From the NCBI GenBank assembly GCA_964019425.1, contig OZ025803.1, positions 671,001 through 735,000 on the forward strand: a stretch of DNA of 64,000 nt, written 5' to 3'. The translations under genes were made by a program, and so were the position numbers. Origin of the DNA: Flectonema sp. DT1601. Its lineage: Eukaryota > Euglenozoa > Diplonemea > Diplonemida > Diplonemidae. Under the pieces are notes generated by a model. It was not told where the DNA came from. It saw only the letters and a program-made list of their open reading frames with translations, and ran no database searches. This document shows, piece by piece, positions 39,846-51,461 of this stretch. Each line of letters opens with the position of its first letter. Positions within the stretch are counted from its first letter, which is position 1.

Positions 39846-41257
39846 CAACAATGGATTCTACATAATACGTGATGAATTAATAACTTAGCTCCTCAAGTAG
39901 GTGAGTCATTCCCCACAAATATTGAATAACTGATTTATTTATTTTTTAGACCATTGGTAAATTGATAGACATGAATATTTAAGCACCATTGACACCTAAT
40001 TTCATGGTGAGTCTGAAAATAGCTACAGTTTGGCAAGAACTTTTGTGCCTAAGCTATTTAGGTTTCTTCGCGCTCATATTTGTGGAATACGTAGTTTCAG
40101 TTCTTAATATTTTATACCACTCGTACTCCTTAGGCCTTCATCAGTGAGTTTGTGTATGTGTCTTAGTAAATCTACTTAAAGGAAATAAGATAAAGTTTCT
40201 AACGTTTATCACAAGGTTCTCTGTTGAACAGAACAAGCAGTTGTGTCTACAGTTTAGTTGGAAGGAAAAAAAGAAGCAGTTCCGGTGTTGCAAAAACATG
40301 ATATCTGTTATTCAATATCATAGTGACGAGCTACATTAACCTGATTGAGAATATAATAATAACAATGTTGTTACGTAACCAGTAAGAGATTACTTTAGAG
40401 AGGGAAGCACCCTTACGTAATGCCTTTCCTAAAATAAATCGATTCCGAAGGAAGTTTTTCTACTTAAGGAAACCAAAACACCAATAAGAGAGGAAGGGAA
40501 TAGATAGCTGTGATATTGACTGGGTTTAAAGAATAATAAAGAAAAAGTCGATGGAAATCGACAGTAAGCATGATAGGGACGTGAAAACTTTTGCAAATTC
40601 GCTACTAGACATACAACAAAAATAGGCTTTCTTTTCCCGAGCGGTGCTATGTTTCTTCAATACCGGGAACTGGAGATAATGTTTTTGTAAAAGAATTTTG
40701 CCATTGTGGGTCAATCTTCCAACCGCCCTCCCCTTCCCTTCCTCACCAAAGACCGACCCGAGCTGCATTCTCGTCCTTAAATACCGTGAATAGCGGAAGT
40801 GACATTTTTCAGACCACAATATCAAAAAATTCTTTCATTTTTTTAATAATAAAAGAAAATCCATACTTGGAATTTTCAGAGAACTTAGCGCAGTTTTTTT
40901 AATAGCCCACAGAACGAAATTTAGTGTAGCATTTTCCGCAAAATAATAAATTCCAAAGTACAGCAAGTAAGTAAACAAATAAAAAAATATGCAAAAGTCG
41001 TTTGAAAAAAAGAAAAAAAAAGTTTTTATGATTAAGCTACACCATCTAGCTTAGAAGTTCCAAGTCTCGGGCTTCTGAGGTACGATTGACAAAAGCACCT
41101 CTGTCCTAATGAAAATACAACGTCGAGTATAAAATAAGACAGGAGAAGAGAAATAGAACAAGCTCCAAACTGATGTATGTTGTGTAGAAGAAAAGGGAGT
41201 TAAATCGTCTCCGGGGGTTAGAATAATAAGAGTAACAAAACCATTCACCGTGCCAAA

Positions 41258-41360
41258 CAAGTTGCGGTGTGCACGTTCCACTGGCTGGGTCACAGACTCC
41301 GTCGTGGCAGTCATTCAATGCTGGGCAACTAACGCCAGCACACAGGTTCAACACACAGGT
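41258..41360 (-). pseudogene. Cys-rich EGF-like remnant in spacer
   Basis: The minus strand encodes CAGVSCPALNDCHDGVCDPA then SGTCT, a spacing like Cys-rich extracellular repeats of protist surface proteins. There is no ATG and no extended frame around it, and a short direct repeat (CCTGTGTTGAA-type) sits upstream. It recurs identically at 46892-46994. Probably a leftover exon or gene fragment. Confidence 0.35.
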
Positions 41361-41651
41361 TCAACACAGGCACCTTTTGTGCACAATAACGAAAGTTAAT
41401 CGGACTCTCTCAAGAAGTTTTAATGGAGGAAATGAATACCGATGATCCATCTTGTTTTCACTTCAATTTGAAATGTAAAAAAAAAGAAAACTGATGGTGG
41501 CAATCCACAATAAGAATAACACCACAAGTATTCGAAAAAGAAGGAAGGGAGAGGGGAAAAAAAAGACTTAAAATACACAAGAACATATTGTCCATCATAA
41601 GTTGACTGCGTGTAAAATTTAAAAAAGAATTGCTATTTTTATAATGAAATA

Positions 41652-44600
41652 CTAAAACAGCTTAAGCAGCTTTGACTTCTCATCTACAAAGTTAGCATCC
41701 CTGATGAGCGCTTGGACTATGAAATCACTGATTTTTGGTATCTTCAGATCGGCAGCCGATACCGGATTTTGAGCGATGAGAGAATCAACGCACTCCAATA
41801 CGAGATCACGAGATGCCGCTAAATTGTACATCCACTCTCCGCCAAGGTCTTCCTTACAACTGACAATCTCGTAGATAAGGGTTGGCTTCACAGAAGTATT
41901 CTCAAACAGAATCCTAGTAACGATATTCATGTGAAAGTTTCCCTCTTCTACTCTGAACTTTCCGTCAGCAAGAATGCTCGTATCAAACATTTTATTCAGA
42001 CGCATGAGGGCAAATGATTCAGAAATGCAGTCACCAATAATGGCAAATTTCTTCATTCCGATAACACCCATGTTGCCAACACGGCATTCAGAAGATGAGC
42101 AACCCGCTTGTATCACAAGGTTCTTGTTATCAACTAAATGAACAGCCGCTTTTAATGCGTTCTGTCTATGAATAGAACAGTTCATTACAGCATTCCAAGA
42201 GATACAGATCCTATCACCAGTGAATGACTCAGGAATACCTTTAAAGCGCTTCACAGTTGTCAACGTGTGATTTAAGTACTCTGTGTGAGTGCTTATCAAG
42301 ATTTGTTCATCTAACTTCCTAAAGCCAGACAGATTGATAGTTACTATGGAGACAGCTTTATTTCTTAATTGACCCACTTGAAGGTGAGCAAGTCTTCCTT
42401 TATTGTTTACCGATGAAAGCATAGAATTATTCGTCTTGCTTTTTTCACTCTTTCCTGCCGAAGAGGATTCTTTTGTACCAATTCCATCCGAGTCCCCGCT
42501 TTTTTCTTCTTCCGACGAGTCGACCAATAGAGAAGATGGCATGTAGTTACGATATTCTTCAAGTGTTTTAATAATCTTCAAGAAAGCTTTTTGAATCTTA
42601 TTCGGATTCTGAAGCGCCGACAGGTACGATACCTCCTCTAGCCTCATCCATGCTATCGCTTCAGCACACTCTTCTGCAATCTTGTTGTTGTTGTACAACG
42701 CCGCCATCTTCCTACGCTGCTTCGTACTGAACCAAAACCCAACCAATCCTGCTATTACAATCACCACACCGATGATCCCAAATATCCAAAACGGAAACTT
42801 CTTCTTCAACTTACAACCTCGAACATTATAAGACATCGCTTGGTTCATAGTACTCCCGCTGACTATCGCAAAGGAATCCATGTACTGCGTCTGAAGGTTC
42901 GTACACAACGCTTCATCCGCCCTGTAGGTAGCTTCAGGGAATGTGATGATTGAATACTTGCTCAGCGTTTTCCCACCCGATACCAACTTTCCGAACTTCG
43001 GAGCGCTGGTCACTTGCCAAGGACCGGTGCCCTTGAAGGCGATTCTGTTCGATGCTCCTTCCTTGCCCTCCAACGTCGCTGTGTTCTCAGCTGCTGCAGC
43101 TGTAACATCGATGTGTGTGAAGTAGGACTCAGTTCGACGGAAACGGTTGCCCGGGCAGTCAGTCAACTTAAATTCGAAAGTGTCAACTCCCGTAAAACCG
43201 TTCTCAGGAACATAAACGACACTACTATTGGGAGGAATATATCCCGTGTTGGGATCTATCGATCCGACAATGAGGAAAGCATCGATCTCATTCCAACCAG
43301 GAGTGTTGCAGGCGTCCAACTCGACGATCAGCTCGTCAGCGAAGTACCACGTGCTGCACATTCCCGGAGGCTTCTGAATCAAGTACTCATCAGGTATCAC
43401 TGGTACAGTGTGATCTCCCGCATACAATCGCTTCCAAGTATTAGTTGTGTTGTCTTTCGTCCGCAGTCCCACAACACTGCCAACTCCAACGTTTTCAAAT
43501 GTATAAATATGTTTGATGTAAATCGGAACATCCCATTTGACGTGAATAAATTCCGTCCAAAATAGATCCCCATTCCCTTTATCAACACAATTTGAAGCTT
43601 CAAATGGTGCCCATGCCAGGCCACTGTCTCCGAACCTCTTGTCCTTCATAGGTGGTCCCAGGGCTTGAGTGGCCGCCCATTTATTGTCAGGACCTATGTA
43701 CTGAGTTGAGTAATTCAGTAAAGTCGTCGCATGCTGCTCCAACTCATCCACACCAGCCGCTGTTTTCGTCAGCTTTCGGATCTTGTTCCCAACTTTATCC
43801 GTCAGCCACAAGTCCCCATGTTTTGGTGTTGACATTAATTCGATAATAGGATCATCACCATCGAAGTCCAGTACTTTGTAATTTAATAATACTTCAGTGT
43901 CTTGAGTTGTTGTGAAGTTTACTTTACCATCTTCCAACTCAGGCAGATCGTTAGAAGCTGGAACCTGAATGTAAACAGTCGCTTGCGGGAGTTGTTTTAT
44001 CGCATCCATGTCGTTGAAACGCGCCTTGTCCACCACTGCATAGTCAAAATCCGTGTATCGAATGCTGTATTCATTGGGAAGTGGCTCAAACAGTAGCGAA
44101 GTCCAACCACCAGCTCCATCAGCCGTAACTACGAACGAGTAGGGTTCAGTGATTTCACCCGCAACGACGTCGGGGAATAACCAAGCTGATTTGGTGTTAC
44201 TTTGTTGATAATAGAGTTTTCCCCGGGAAGGAAGTCGGGTGATTACGATAACTGTTTCCACAGCATCAGGGTTGTCGTACTGCTCTTCCAAAACTACATC
44301 ACCATCAATAACCTTCGAGTCTTCAGGAATAACTACTATCAAGTCACGTGGAACTAACGGAGGACTGTATTTCAGAGTAATCGTTTGAACCTCTACTCCA
44401 ACTCGAAATGTCATCGTCTGGCGAGCTCCAACCGTCGCACTCATCCAGACGGGTCCCACGTAAATCACATTTGTTGTCACTGTCTGTCCCACAACTACCA
44501 ACGTGTTCGTTCCCTCGACGAACAATTCACCCGCCGACAAACTGGTAATTATGTAGCCGCCAGTATCTGTTAGATCACGGATATCAATCAACGTCTTCAC

Positions 44601-45455
44601 ATTTGGAGCTACGTGAATTGTTAATCCAATACCACGACAGCGAGCCCCAGAGTATCCCCATATTGTCTTAAGTTCACCCTTGAATGATTCGTGGTCGTAA
44701 GCCATCATAAGTTTAGGATCAACTGTTACCGATCCGAAATAGAAAGCCCAAGAAGGCCGTCCTGTCACAAGCTCACGTGATGAGTAACCAGTCCCTTCAT
44801 CGAAATTCCAAGCAGACAAGAGATCCGCCTCGCGACCTGTGACAGCATGGGACATGTGATACTTGATTTCGTCAACAGTCAGAGCCTTATTCCAAATTCT
44901 CAAGTTGTCGTTCATCCCAGGACTCATCTGTGGGGGTACGAATCCACTTAAGAATGCATCCTGATCACCCCCAAGGACCATAGACCATGGTACGTAGCGA
45001 GACATTGTTTTCGAAAATTCTGTTGTGGGAGGTGTTCCCTGATACTTACCATTGACGTAGATGTTGACCTTAGGTTCGGGTATTGTGAAGTCCGCCACTG
45101 CAGCGTAGTGAATCCACCGACGTTCTTTATTGAACTCATCAACACCCTCGTAAAGGATGAACTCTTCAGTGTGCCAATTGAGCAAACTTGCTCTCCCAAA
45201 GATGAAGAGATTGTCATCACCTTCAACCGCCACTGAAAGAACACATCCCTGATAGTCTGCTTGAGATCTTTCAAACCAAGCCCAAAATTCGATGGTGTAT
45301 TTGTCTGATCGGGCCTCAGCAATACCTGTCCACGGATACGAATAAGCGAAACTGCTGCCCAGTGCATTACCAGGCAGGTATATTGATCCTCCAGCACCAA
45401 ACTGTCCAACAATTACTTCTGCGAACAACAACAGCAGCAGTATTTGGGTTTTCAT
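41652..45455 (-). CDS. receptor-like protein with degenerate class III cyclase domain, copy 2 (hybrid)
   Basis: 1267 residues from the ATG at 45455. Same architecture as copy 1: signal peptide, LamG, cadherin-like and discoidin-like stretches, single membrane span, cyclase-like domain with INLSGF in place of the metal-binding Asp motif. Its N-terminal half is the same as copy 1 (FEPLPNEYSIRYTDF), whereas from DELEQHATTLLNYSTQYIG onward it is the same as copy 3, including SAADLKIPKISDF at the end. That mosaic marks it as an unequal-crossover product. The frame is intact, so it is likely expressed. Confidence 0.88.
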   Translation of the reverse strand: MKTQILLLLLFAEVIVGQFGAGGSIYLPGNALGSSFAYSYPWTGIAEARSDKYTIEFWAWFERSQADYQGCVLSVAVEGDDNLFIFGRASLLNWHTEEFILYEGVDEFNKERRWIHYAAVADFTIPEPKVNIYVNGKYQGTPPTTEFSKTMSRYVPWSMVLGGDQDAFLSGFVPPQMSPGMNDNLRIWNKALTVDEIKYHMSHAVTGREADLLSAWNFDEGTGYSSRELVTGRPSWAFYFGSVTVDPKLMMAYDHESFKGELKTIWGYSGARCRGIGLTIHVAPNVKTLIDIRDLTDTGGYIITSLSAGELFVEGTNTLVVVGQTVTTNVIYVGPVWMSATVGARQTMTFRVGVEVQTITLKYSPPLVPRDLIVVIPEDSKVIDGDVVLEEQYDNPDAVETVIVITRLPSRGKLYYQQSNTKSAWLFPDVVAGEITEPYSFVVTADGAGGWTSLLFEPLPNEYSIRYTDFDYAVVDKARFNDMDAIKQLPQATVYIQVPASNDLPELEDGKVNFTTTQDTEVLLNYKVLDFDGDDPIIELMSTPKHGDLWLTDKVGNKIRKLTKTAAGVDELEQHATTLLNYSTQYIGPDNKWAATQALGPPMKDKRFGDSGLAWAPFEASNCVDKGNGDLFWTEFIHVKWDVPIYIKHIYTFENVGVGSVVGLRTKDNTTNTWKRLYAGDHTVPVIPDEYLIQKPPGMCSTWYFADELIVELDACNTPGWNEIDAFLIVGSIDPNTGYIPPNSSVVYVPENGFTGVDTFEFKLTDCPGNRFRRTESYFTHIDVTAAAAENTATLEGKEGASNRIAFKGTGPWQVTSAPKFGKLVSGGKTLSKYSIITFPEATYRADEALCTNLQTQYMDSFAIVSGSTMNQAMSYNVRGCKLKKKFPFWIFGIIGVVIVIAGLVGFWFSTKQRRKMAALYNNNKIAEECAEAIAWMRLEEVSYLSALQNPNKIQKAFLKIIKTLEEYRNYMPSSLLVDSSEEEKSGDSDGIGTKESSSAGKSEKSKTNNSMLSSVNNKGRLAHLQVGQLRNKAVSIVTINLSGFRKLDEQILISTHTEYLNHTLTTVKRFKGIPESFTGDRICISWNAVMNCSIHRQNALKAAVHLVDNKNLVIQAGCSSSECRVGNMGVIGMKKFAIIGDCISESFALMRLNKMFDTSILADGKFRVEEGNFHMNIVTRILFENTSVKPTLIYEIVSCKEDLGGEWMYNLAASRDLVLECVDSLIAQNPVSAADLKIPKISDFIVQALIRDANFVDEKSKLLKLF

Positions 45456-46891
45456 TTTTTTAACTGAGATTAAATATGACAACAATGGATTCTACATAAT
45501 ACGTGATGAATTAATAACTTAGCTCCTCAAGTAGGTGAGTCATTCCCCACAAATATTGAATAACTGATTTATTTATTTTTTAGACCATTGGTAAATTGAT
45601 AGACATGAATATTTAAGCACCATTGACACCTAATTTCATGGTGAGTCTGAAAATAGCTACAGTTTGGCAAGAACTTTTGTGCCTAAGCTATTTAGGTTTC
45701 TTCGCGCTCATATTTGTGGAATACGTAGTTTCAGTTCTTAATATTTTATACCACTCGTACTCCTTAGGCCTTCATCAGTGAGTTTGTGTATGTGTCTTAG
45801 TAAATCTACTTAAAGGAAATAAGATAAAGTTTCTAACGTTTATCACAAGGTTCTCTGTTGAACAGAACAAGCAGTTGTGTCTACAGTTTAGTTGGAAGGA
45901 AAAAAAGAAGCAGTTCCGGTGTTGCAAAAACATGATATCTGTTATTCAATATCATAGTGACGAGCTACATTAACCTGATTGAGAATATAATAATAACAAT
46001 GTTGTTACGTAACCAGTAAGAGATTACTTTAGAGAGGGAAGCACCCTTACGTAATGCCTTTCCTAAAATAAATCGATTCCGAAGGAAGTTTTTCTACTTA
46101 AGGAAACCAAAACACCAATAAGAGAGGAAGGGAATAGATAGCTGTGATATTGACTGGGTTTAAAGAATAATAAAGAAAAAGTCGATGGAAATCGACAGTA
46201 AGCATGATAGGGACGTGAAAACTTTTGCAAATTCGCTACTAGACATACAACAAAAATAGGCTTTCTTTTCCCGAGCGGTGCTATGTTTCTTCAATACCGG
46301 GAACTGGAGATAATGTTTTTGTAAAAGAATTTTGCCATTGTGGGTCAATCTTCCAACCGCCCTCCCCTTCCCTTCCTCACCAAAGACCGACCCGAGCTGC
46401 ATTCTCGTCCTTAAATACCGTGAATAGCGGAAGTGACATTTTTCAGACCACAATATCAAAAAATTCTTTCATTTTTTTAATAATAAAAGAAAATCCATAC
46501 TTGGAATTTTCAGAGAACTTAGCGCAGTTTTTTTAATAGCCCACAGAACGAAATTTAGTGTAGCATTTTCCGCAAAATAATAAATTCCAAAGTACAGCAA
46601 GTAAGTAAACAAATAAAAAAATATGCAAAAGTCGTTTGAAAAAAAGAAAAAAAAAGTTTTTATGATTAAGCTACACCATCTAGCTTAGAAGTTCCAAGTC
46701 TCGGGCTTCTGAGGTACGATTGACAAAAGCACCTCTGTCCTAATGAAAATACAACGTCGAGTATAAAATAAGACAGGAGAAGAGAAATAGAACAAGCTCC
46801 AAACTGATGTATGTTGTGTAGAAGAAAAGGGAGTTAAATCGTCTCCGGGGGTTAGAATAATAAGAGTAACAAAACCATTCACCGTGCCAAA

Positions 46892-46994
46892 CAAGTTGCG
46901 GTGTGCACGTTCCACTGGCTGGGTCACAGACTCCGTCGTGGCAGTCATTCAATGCTGGGCAACTAACGCCAGCACACAGGTTCAACACACAGGT
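46892..46994 (-). pseudogene. Cys-rich EGF-like remnant in spacer, second copy
   Basis: Identical by eye to 41258-41360, shifted by 5634 bp as part of the recent tandem duplication. No start codon or longer frame. Confidence 0.35.
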
Positions 46995-47285
46995 TCAACA
47001 CAGGCACCTTTTGTGCACAATAACGAAAGTTAATCGGACTCTCTCAAGAAGTTTTAATGGAGGAAATGAATACCGATGATCCATCTTGTTTTCACTTCAA
47101 TTTGAAATGTAAAAAAAAAGAAAACTGATGGTGGCAATCCACAATAAGAATAACACCACAAGTATTCGAAAAAGAAGGAAGGGAGAGGGGAAAAAAAAGA
47201 CTTAAAATACACAAGAACATATTGTCCATCATAAGTTGACTGCGTGTAAAATTTAAAAAAGAATTGCTATTTTTATAATGAAATA

Positions 47286-50200
47286 CTAAAACAGCTTAAG
47301 CAGCTTTGACTTCTCATCTACAAAGTTAGCATCCCTGATGAGCGCTTGGACTATGAAATCACTGATTTTTGGTATCTTCAGATCGGCAGCCGATACCGGA
47401 TTTTGAGCGATGAGAGAATCAACGCACTCCAATACGAGATCACGAGATGCCGCTAAATTGTACATCCACTCTCCGCCAAGGTCTTCCTTACAACTGACAA
47501 TCTCGTAGATAAGGGTTGGCTTCACAGAAGTATTCTCAAACAGAATCCTAGTAACGATATTCATGTGAAAGTTTCCCTCTTCTACTCTGAACTTTCCGTC
47601 AGCAAGAATGCTCGTATCAAACATTTTATTCAGACGCATGAGGGCAAATGATTCAGAAATGCAGTCACCAATAATGGCAAATTTCTTCATTCCGATAACA
47701 CCCATGTTGCCAACACGGCATTCAGAAGATGAGCAACCCGCTTGTATCACAAGGTTCTTGTTATCAACTAAATGAACAGCCGCTTTTAATGCGTTCTGTC
47801 TATGAATAGAACAGTTCATTACAGCATTCCAAGAGATACAGATCCTATCACCAGTGAATGACTCAGGAATACCTTTAAAGCGCTTCACAGTTGTCAACGT
47901 GTGATTTAAGTACTCTGTGTGAGTGCTTATCAAGATTTGTTCATCTAACTTCCTAAAGCCAGACAGATTGATAGTTACTATGGAGACAGCTTTATTTCTT
48001 AATTGACCCACTTGAAGGTGAGCAAGTCTTCCTTTATTGTTTACCGATGAAAGCATAGAATTATTCGTCTTGCTTTTTTCACTCTTTCCTGCCGAAGAGG
48101 ATTCTTTTGTACCAATTCCATCCGAGTCCCCGCTTTTTTCTTCTTCCGACGAGTCGACCAATAGAGAAGATGGCATGTAGTTACGATATTCTTCAAGTGT
48201 TTTAATAATCTTCAAGAAAGCTTTTTGAATCTTATTCGGATTCTGAAGCGCCGACAGGTACGATACCTCCTCTAGCCTCATCCATGCTATCGCTTCAGCA
48301 CACTCTTCTGCAATCTTGTTGTTGTTGTACAACGCCGCCATCTTCCTACGCTGCTTCGTACTGAACCAAAACCCAACCAATCCTGCTATTACAATCACCA
48401 CACCGATGATCCCAAATATCCAAAACGGAAACTTCTTCTTCAACTTACAACCTCGAACATTATAAGACATCGCTTGGTTCATAGTACTCCCGCTGACTAT
48501 CGCAAAGGAATCCATGTACTGCGTCTGAAGGTTCGTACACAACGCTTCATCCGCCCTGTAGGTAGCTTCAGGGAATGTGATGATTGAATACTTGCTCAGC
48601 GTTTTCCCACCCGATACCAACTTTCCGAACTTCGGAGCGCTGGTCACTTGCCAAGGACCGGTGCCCTTGAAGGCGATTCTGTTCGATGCTCCTTCCTTGC
48701 CCTCCAACGTCGCTGTGTTCTCAGCTGCTGCAGCTGTAACATCGATGTGTGTGAAGTAGGACTCAGTTCGACGGAAACGGTTGCCCGGGCAGTCAGTCAA
48801 CTTAAATTCGAAAGTGTCAACTCCCGTAAAACCGTTCTCAGGAACATAAACGACACTACTATTGGGAGGAATATATCCCGTGTTGGGATCTATCGATCCG
48901 ACAATGAGGAAAGCATCGATCTCATTCCAACCAGGAGTGTTGCAGGCGTCCAACTCGACGATCAGCTCGTCAGCGAAGTACCACGTGCTGCACATTCCCG
49001 GAGGCTTCTGAATCAAGTACTCATCAGGTATCACTGGTACAGTGTGATCTCCCGCATACAATCGCTTCCAAGTATTAGTTGTGTTGTCTTTCGTCCGCAG
49101 TCCCACAACACTGCCAACTCCAACGTTTTCAAATGTATAAATATGTTTGATGTAAATCGGAACATCCCATTTGACGTGAATAAATTCCGTCCAAAATAGA
49201 TCCCCATTCCCTTTATCAACACAATTTGAAGCTTCAAATGGTGCCCATGCCAGGCCACTGTCTCCGAACCTCTTGTCCTTCATAGGTGGTCCCAGGGCTT
49301 GAGTGGCCGCCCATTTATTGTCAGGACCTATGTACTGAGTTGAGTAATTCAGTAAAGTCGTCGCATGCTGCTCCAACTCATCCACACCAGCCGCTGTTTT
49401 CGTCAGCTTTCGGATCTTGTTCCCAACTTTATCCGTCAGCCACAAGTCCCCATGTTTTGGTGTTGACATTAATTCGATAATAGGATCATCACCATCGAAG
49501 TCCAGTACTTTGTAATTTAATAATACTTCAGTGTCTTGAGTTGTTGTGAAGTTTACTTTACCATCTTCCAACTCAGGCAGATCGTTAGAAGCTGGAACCT
49601 GAATGTAAACAGTCGCTTGCGGGAGTTGTTTTATCGCATCCATGTCGTTGAAACGCGCCTTGTCCACCACTGCATAGTCAAAATCCGTGTATCGAGTGCT
49701 GTACTCATTGGTAAACGGCTCAAACAGTAGCGAAGTCCAACCACCAGCTCCATCAGCCGTAACTACGAACGAGTAGGGTTCAGTGATTTCACCCGCAACG
49801 ACGTCGGGGAATAACCAAGCTGCTTTGGTGTTACTTTGTTGATAATGGAGTTTTCCCCGGGAAGGAAGTCGGGTGATTACGATAACTGTTTCCACAGCAT
49901 CAGGGTTGTCGTACTGCTCTTCCAAAACTACATCACCATCAATAACCTTCGAGTCTTCAGGAATAACTACTATCAAGTCACGGGGAACTAAAGGAGGACT
50001 GTATTTCAGAGTAATCGTTTGAACCTCTACTCCAACTCGAAATGTCATCGTCTGGCGAGTTCCAACCGTCGCACTCATCCAGACGGGTCCCACGTAAATC
50101 ACATTGGTTGTCACCGTCTGTCCCACAACTACCAACGTGTTCGTTCCCTCGACGAACAATTCACCCGCCGACAAACTGGTAATTATGTAGCCGCCAGTAT

Positions 50201-51092
50201 CTGTTAGATCACGGATATCAATCAACGTCTTCACATTTGGAGCTACGTGGATTGTTAATCCAATACCACGACAGCGAGCCCCAGAGTATCCCCATATTGT
50301 CTTAAGTTCACCCTTGAATGATTCGTGGTCGTAAGCCATCATAAGTTTAGGATCAACTGTTACCGATCCGAAATAGAAAGCCCAAGAAGGCCGTCCTGTC
50401 ACAAGCTCACGTGATGAGTAACCAGTCCCTTCATCGAAATTCCAAGCAGACAAGAGATCCGCCTCGCGACCTGTGACAGCATGGGACATGTGATACTTGA
50501 TTTCGTCAACAGTAAGAGCCTTATTCCAAATTCTCAAGTTGTCGTTCATCCCAGGACTCATTTGTGGGGGTGTGAATCCACCCAATATTGCATCCTGATC
50601 ACCCCCAAGGACCATAGACCATGGTAAGTAGCGGGCCATCGTCTTCGAGAATTCTGTTGGGTGAGGTGTTCCCCGATACTTACCGTTGACGTACGTTTTA
50701 AGCTCAGGATAGGGTAGTTTCGTCATGTCCACTACTGCAGCGTAGTGAATCCACCGACGTTCTTTATTGAACTCGTCAAGTCCCTCGTAGAGGTGGAAAT
50801 CTTCACCGTGCCAATTGAGTATAGTTGCTCTCCCAAAGATGAGGACATTGTCATCACCTTCAATCGCCACTGAAAGAACACATCCCTGATAGTTTGCTTG
50901 AGATCTTTCAAACCAAGCCCAAAATTCGATGGTGTATTTGTCTGATCGGGCCTCAGCAATACCTGTCCACGGATACGAATAAGCGATACTGCTGCCCAGT
51001 GCATTACCAGGCAGGTATATTGATCCTCCAGCACCAAACTGTCCAACAGTCACTTCTGCGAACAACAACAACAGCAGTATTTGGGTTTTCAT
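47286..51092 (-). CDS. receptor-like protein with degenerate class III cyclase domain, copy 3
   Basis: 1268 residues from the ATG at 51092 (MKTQILLLLLFAEVTVG). Same domains as the other copies. It differs from copies 1 and 2 mainly in the LamG region (VLIFGRATILNWHGEDFHLYEG; ILGGFTPPQ), where changes cluster in surface-like positions, and at FEPFTNEYSTRYTDF. The C-terminal half is shared with copy 2. This is the upstream-most gene of the array on the minus strand. The cyclase-like domain lacks the same key residues as copy 1, so loss of catalysis probably predates the duplications. Ligand unknown. Confidence 0.88.
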   Translation of the reverse strand: MKTQILLLLLFAEVTVGQFGAGGSIYLPGNALGSSIAYSYPWTGIAEARSDKYTIEFWAWFERSQANYQGCVLSVAIEGDDNVLIFGRATILNWHGEDFHLYEGLDEFNKERRWIHYAAVVDMTKLPYPELKTYVNGKYRGTPHPTEFSKTMARYLPWSMVLGGDQDAILGGFTPPQMSPGMNDNLRIWNKALTVDEIKYHMSHAVTGREADLLSAWNFDEGTGYSSRELVTGRPSWAFYFGSVTVDPKLMMAYDHESFKGELKTIWGYSGARCRGIGLTIHVAPNVKTLIDIRDLTDTGGYIITSLSAGELFVEGTNTLVVVGQTVTTNVIYVGPVWMSATVGTRQTMTFRVGVEVQTITLKYSPPLVPRDLIVVIPEDSKVIDGDVVLEEQYDNPDAVETVIVITRLPSRGKLHYQQSNTKAAWLFPDVVAGEITEPYSFVVTADGAGGWTSLLFEPFTNEYSTRYTDFDYAVVDKARFNDMDAIKQLPQATVYIQVPASNDLPELEDGKVNFTTTQDTEVLLNYKVLDFDGDDPIIELMSTPKHGDLWLTDKVGNKIRKLTKTAAGVDELEQHATTLLNYSTQYIGPDNKWAATQALGPPMKDKRFGDSGLAWAPFEASNCVDKGNGDLFWTEFIHVKWDVPIYIKHIYTFENVGVGSVVGLRTKDNTTNTWKRLYAGDHTVPVIPDEYLIQKPPGMCSTWYFADELIVELDACNTPGWNEIDAFLIVGSIDPNTGYIPPNSSVVYVPENGFTGVDTFEFKLTDCPGNRFRRTESYFTHIDVTAAAAENTATLEGKEGASNRIAFKGTGPWQVTSAPKFGKLVSGGKTLSKYSIITFPEATYRADEALCTNLQTQYMDSFAIVSGSTMNQAMSYNVRGCKLKKKFPFWIFGIIGVVIVIAGLVGFWFSTKQRRKMAALYNNNKIAEECAEAIAWMRLEEVSYLSALQNPNKIQKAFLKIIKTLEEYRNYMPSSLLVDSSEEEKSGDSDGIGTKESSSAGKSEKSKTNNSMLSSVNNKGRLAHLQVGQLRNKAVSIVTINLSGFRKLDEQILISTHTEYLNHTLTTVKRFKGIPESFTGDRICISWNAVMNCSIHRQNALKAAVHLVDNKNLVIQAGCSSSECRVGNMGVIGMKKFAIIGDCISESFALMRLNKMFDTSILADGKFRVEEGNFHMNIVTRILFENTSVKPTLIYEIVSCKEDLGGEWMYNLAASRDLVLECVDSLIAQNPVSAADLKIPKISDFIVQALIRDANFVDEKSKLLKLF

Positions 51093-51461
51093 TTTAACTG
51101 AGATGAAATATAACAACAATGGATTCTTCAAATTACGTAATGAATTAATAACTTAGCTCCTCAAGTAGGTGAGTCATTCCTGTGCTACGATGACAAATAT
51201 TGAACAACTGACTTGAGAATGAATGAATAAAAAAGATTGAAACTTTCCTCACCGCGACAGAATTGTAATCAAAATCGTAAACAACTTGAGAAAGGAATGG
51301 TAAGAACCTCAAAGCTGATCGTGTCGTTTATAATAGAAAGCAATCAGGTTAGGTGTGTAGATGCAAGACGGTAACAATCAGGCCTTCACATGTACAATAT
51401 AATAACAACGTCCTCTGTGTAATGAAGTGGATAGCGAGGAATAGTTGTCAGGTTGGGTACT

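Larger units (their letters stand above)
38099..49370 (-). repeat. recent 5634-bp tandem duplication (N-half, spacer, C-half)
   Basis: Copy 1's N-half, its spacer and copy 2's C-half recur exactly 5634 bp further right as copy 2's N-half, the next spacer and copy 3's C-half. Both spacers (39822-41651; 45456-47285) look identical by eye. The duplication boundary falls within about 43733-44056, where all three genes agree. Confidence 0.85.

Noticed and set aside
39822-39851. Upstream TTG starts for the receptor genes
   Set aside because: The predicted acceptor AG lies between these codons and the ATG, and the ATG starts a standard signal peptide.
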